In this document: positions 5,849 to 7,292 of the stretch, piece after piece
Layout of the letters: every line of letters begins with the position of its first letter
How positions within the stretch are numbered: position 1 is the first letter of the stretch
Origin: Anaerolineales bacterium
GTDB taxonomy: Bacteria; Chloroflexota; Anaerolineae; Anaerolineales; Villigracilaceae
Length of the DNA: 7,292 nt
Direction of reading: 5' to 3'
Assembly (NCBI GenBank): GCA_029933275.1
Contig: JAOZOM010000086.1
Span: 1 to 7,292, forward strand
Program-made: the position numbers and the translations under genes
The notes under the pieces: generated by a model
What the model was told of the DNA's origin: nothing
Databases searched by the model: none
Seen by the model: only the letters and a program-made list of their open reading frames with translations

Positions 5849-6409
5849 TCAGGTGGTGGGATCGAGGTCGGAATCGGGATTTTCATCCGCTTTATTATCT
5901 TTATCTTCGAGTTGTTCAAAGAAATCTTCAAAGATGGAGAGACGCTCGTTATTTGGGCTTGCTGAGGCTTCGTTGGGCTGAGTCTCAGCCTCTAAATTTT
6001 CTTCGGGGAAGATGCCCGCGTTATCCAGCACGGCGGGATCAACAAAAATCGGGACATGGGCGCGAACCGCCATCGCAAGCGCATCGGAGGGACGCGAATC
6101 GATGCGGATGATATTGTCATGAAGTTCTGTGATGATGTTCCCGAAGAAGATATTTTCTCGCAGGGCGATGATTTCGATGCGTAAAATTCTTGCGCCAAAG
6201 AGATTGATGACGTTTTTTAGTAGGTCATGGGTGAGAGGGCGCGCCATTTCAATTTCTTGTAGGGCAACACTAATTGATTCGGCTTCGTAGGGTCCAACCC
6301 AGATTGGGAGGTATCGGTTTCGGTCGAGTTCGCGCAAAACGATGATCCGTTGTGGGGACATCAGGCTGACGCGAACGCTATCTATGGTGACTTGAATCAT
6401 ATTACTCAT
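5849..6409 (-). CDS. Bifunctional nuclease family protein (DUF151/BFN domain)
   Basis: Protein of 186 aa with a DUF151 (bifunctional nuclease) domain at about 4-135. Hallmarks are LPIWVGPYEAESI (34-46), ARPLTHDLL (56-64) and IDSRPSDALAMAVR (103-116). Members characterised in plants have RNase and DNase activity; the bacterial role is not well settled. A variable acidic tail (136-186) contains RLSIF (156-160), resembling the sliding-clamp pentapeptide QL[SD]LF except for the first residue, within a short amphipathic stretch RLSIFEDFFEQLE. The ATG at 6409 is preceded by GGAG (6415-6418) at 5 nt. A longer open frame continues to 6601 but runs antisense through tRNA-Pro and is rejected. This is the first gene of the dnaB operon, ending 7 nt before dnaB, so a link to replication or repair is suggested by location only. 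Confidence 0.88.
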   Translation of the reverse strand: MSNMIQVTIDSVRVSLMSPQRIIVLRELDRNRYLPIWVGPYEAESISVALQEIEMARPLTHDLLKNVINLFGARILRIEIIALRENIFFGNIITELHDNIIRIDSRPSDALAMAVRAHVPIFVDPAVLDNAGIFPEENLEAETQPNEASASPNNERLSIFEDFFEQLEDKDNKADENPDSDLDPTT

Positions 6410-6440
6410 GCAAACTCCATCTTCGGGGGAAACGTGTTGT

Positions 6441-6475
6441 ATTTTATCATTATTTTCCTGTTGCCAGAATGACAA
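6441..6475 (-). promoter_or_regulatory. Probable promoter of the BFN-dnaB operon
   Basis: On the - strand TGATAAAAT (6449-6441) is an extended -10 element (TGn plus TAAAAT), which would start transcription about 25 nt before the ATG at 6409. A TTGTCA (6475-6470) is a good -35 by sequence but sits 23 nt from this -10, too far for normal spacing, so the extended -10 probably matters more. Confidence 0.4.
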
Positions 6476-6489
6476 AAAGGGACTATAAT
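6461..6489 (+). promoter_or_regulatory. Sigma-70 type promoter of tRNA-Pro
   Basis: TTGCCA (6461-6466) and a perfect TATAAT (6484-6489) are separated by 17 nt, the ideal spacing. The predicted start at about 6496 lies only some 9 nt before the mature tRNA. Confidence 0.85.
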
Positions 6490-6504
6490 ACCGCCTGCTC
6501 AAAT

Positions 6505-6579
6505 CGGGGCGTGGCGCAGCCCGGCTAGCGCGCTTGCATGGGGTGTAAGAGGTCCCGGGTTCAAATCCCGGCGCCCCGA
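6505..6579 (+). tRNA. tRNA-Pro (anticodon GGG)
   Basis: The acceptor stem CGGGGCG (6505-6511) pairs with CGCCCCG (6572-6578), followed by discriminator A. The D-stem is GCGC/GCGC. The anticodon stem CTTGC/GTAAG (6533-6537, 6545-6549) encloses loop ATGGGGT with anticodon GGG at 6540-6542. The T-arm is CCGGG-TTCAAAT-CCCGG (6555-6571). The 3' CCA is not encoded (genomic ACA), so it must be added after transcription. The anticodon reads CCC and CCU proline codons. Confidence 0.96.
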
Positions 6580-6595
6580 CATTTTCCACCAAAGA

Positions 6596-6628
6596 GCGCA
6601 TAACTCTTGAACATAGAGAGTTATGCGC
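6596..6628. repeat. Perfect 12-9-12 inverted repeat after tRNA-Pro
   Basis: GCGCATAACTCT (6596-6607), spacer TGAACATAG, AGAGTTATGCGC (6617-6628). The arms are perfectly complementary. No T-run follows on either strand, so it is not a standard intrinsic terminator, although it could still help end the tRNA transcript. Its geometry resembles core sites of tyrosine recombinases. Confidence 0.7.
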
Positions 6629-6711
6629 CTAACGGTGAAGATTTGAACAAAAAACTCCCAACCATCCTTACCCAAAATTGCATACTTCTGAAGGCTAAAA
6701 AAACAGCCTGA

Positions 6712-6743
6712 GATTATCTTCTGCTTTAAGCGGATTATCTTCT
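6712..6743. repeat. Direct repeat GATTATCTTCT with 21-bp period
   Basis: Two exact 11-bp copies (6712-6722 and 6733-6743) are spaced 21 bp start to start, about two helical turns, placing them on the same face of the DNA. They lie about 35 bp before the recombinase remnant and could be arm-type or operator sites. This is inferred from spacing only. The surrounding stretch 6629-6776 has no recognisable gene. Confidence 0.55.
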
Positions 6744-6776
6744 CACCATTTGCCTACAGGAGAGCGCAAAGATTAA

Positions 6777-7082
6777 TTTTATACTATCAGATATATCCAG
6801 GGGTATTTATTAGCAATCAACGCCAGACGACTATCCCCCCGAACCATTGAGAGTTATGAAGTTATTCAGAAATTTGAGCTATTCTTGGTAGACGCCCCCC
6901 AATTTAATACCATTACATCAAAGCAGATCCAAGAGTTTCTTGTAGATCAGCAGCACGTCACGAAAAAAAACTTACTAAACTACTATGCTGTCTTATCATC
7001 TCTCTGGACGTGGGCAGTCCTCGAGGAAATCGTAGACGAGCATATCCTGCGAAAAATCGCAGTCGCTCAAACTGGTAATTAA
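6777..7082 (+). pseudogene. Remnant of a tyrosine recombinase: N-terminal core-binding domain only
   Basis: The open frame runs from just after a TAA at 6774-6776 to a TAA at 7080-7082 (101 codons). It reads RYIQGYLLAINARRLSPRTI then ESYEVIQKFELFL, then QIQEFL and LLNYYAVLSSLWTWAV. That is the SAM-like N-terminal DNA-binding domain of XerC/phage-integrase type enzymes, including the usual LSPRTIESY signature. The catalytic domain with its R-H-R-Y residues is missing and does not continue in another frame to the window end. No ATG, GTG or TTG exists in frame before a TTG at 6885, which would discard the best conserved part. An AGGAGAG (6758-6764) stands where a ribosome binding site would be, followed after 7 nt by ATT in a different frame, suggesting a lost start and a frameshift. 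It sits between two tRNA genes, as expected for a decayed integrated element. Confidence 0.65.
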
Positions 7083-7113
7083 AAACAAAAGTGAAGTGCT
7101 AGAACACTTCACT
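7077..7113 (-). terminator. Intrinsic terminator for the - strand tRNA-Lys transcript
   Basis: AGTGAAGTG (7090-7098), loop CTAGAA, CACTTCACT (7105-7113) form a perfect 9-bp stem. Read on the - strand the stem is followed by TTTTGTTTTTAATT, a U-rich tract. On the + strand it is followed by CTTGCC, so it acts mainly for transcripts from tRNA-Lys. The stretch 7114-7240 between it and the tRNA shows no gene. Confidence 0.7.
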
Positions 7114-7240
7114 CTTGCCAAACAATCAGCACCTTAACATAGAGCGCAGGGGAAAATAAAACGCTCCAAATCCAATACCAATTATTTGTAATTTGCTGCC
7201 TGTCTACAGACAATCAGCGAACCGTAAAAAGGGCAACCAG

Positions 7241-7292
7241 TGACCGACCAGGGACTTGAACCCTGAACCGATTGATTAAGAGTCAATTGCTC
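7241..7292 (-). tRNA. tRNA-Lys (anticodon CTT), 5' part beyond the window
   Basis: On the - strand the window contains the end of the D-arm (GAGCA), anticodon stem ATTGA/TCAAT around loop CTCTTAA (anticodon CTT at 7280-7278), T-arm CAGGG-TTCAAGT-CCCTG (7265-7249), the acceptor 3' strand GTCGGTC (7248-7242) and discriminator A (7241). CCA is not encoded (ACTGG). The acceptor 5' half and most of the D-arm lie past position 7292. Confidence 0.9.

Noticed and set aside
5842..5931. Longer DnaB starting at TTG 5931 (487 aa)
   Set aside because: The extra 30 residues are low-complexity, unlike DnaB N-termini, and overlap the DUF151 gene. The ATG at 5841 gives a normal DnaB length and follows the previous stop by 7 nt.
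6410..6601. Longer reading of the DUF151 gene (250 aa, ATG at 6601)
   Set aside because: The extra 64 residues are read antisense through tRNA-Pro, giving the familiar spurious tRNA-antisense peptide (GAPGFEPGTS). The ATG at 6409 has a good ribosome binding site and a proper domain start.
6596..6633. Integron attC site (GCCTAAC at 6627-6633 and GTTATGC at 6620-6626 look like core boxes)
   Set aside because: No matching GTTAGGC partner lies at attC distance, the hairpin is far too short for an attC, and there are no L boxes or extrahelical bases.
6885..7082. Intact 65-aa protein starting at TTG 6885
   Set aside because: This start discards the conserved LSPRTIESY part of the recombinase domain, which is clearly present upstream in the same frame, so it is treated as part of a remnant.
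1..7292. CRISPR array, insertion sequence or intein
   Set aside because: No regularly spaced 25-40 bp repeats, no transposase, and DnaB reads through without an inserted domain.

Overview
The window looks like chromosomal DNA of a free-living bacterium, most likely Chloroflexota and perhaps class Anaerolineae. I infer this from the combination of a DnaC/DnaI-type helicase loader with a CxxC...CxC zinc motif, a DnaD-type primosome protein and a DUF151 nuclease next to dnaB, together with moderate GC content. No ribosomal marker is present, so the placement is tentative.

The left third (143-2198, + strand) is a phosphate-response cluster: pstB (ATPase of the phosphate importer), mgsA (methylglyoxal synthase) and phoU (phosphate signalling regulator). 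mgsA in the middle makes biochemical sense. The enzyme releases inorganic phosphate from dihydroxyacetone phosphate and is known in E. coli to be inhibited by phosphate. PstB lacks the usual Q-loop glutamine.

A convergent intergenic region (2199-2484) holds a 102-bp imperfect inverted repeat, a bidirectional intrinsic terminator and degenerate short-period repeats.

The middle (2485-6409, - strand) reads as one four-gene operon: a DUF151 bifunctional-nuclease-family protein, replicative helicase DnaB, a DnaD-like protein, and a zinc-finger helicase-loader-like ATPase carrying two complete AAA+ modules in one chain. Junctions are tight: a 7-nt gap, a GTGA stop/start overlap, then an 83-bp out-of-phase overlap. 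Together these look like a self-contained helicase-loading (primosome) module. The tandem-AAA+ loader is the most unusual protein here.

The right end (6505-7292) has a tRNA-Pro(GGG) with a near-consensus promoter, then about 660 bp of accessory-looking DNA, then the 3' part of a tRNA-Lys(CTT) on the opposite strand, cut by the window edge. Between the tRNAs lie a perfect 12-9-12 inverted repeat, a 21-bp-spaced direct repeat and the N-terminal domain of a tyrosine recombinase with neither a normal start codon nor a catalytic domain. This suggests an old, decayed integration event beside a tRNA gene.
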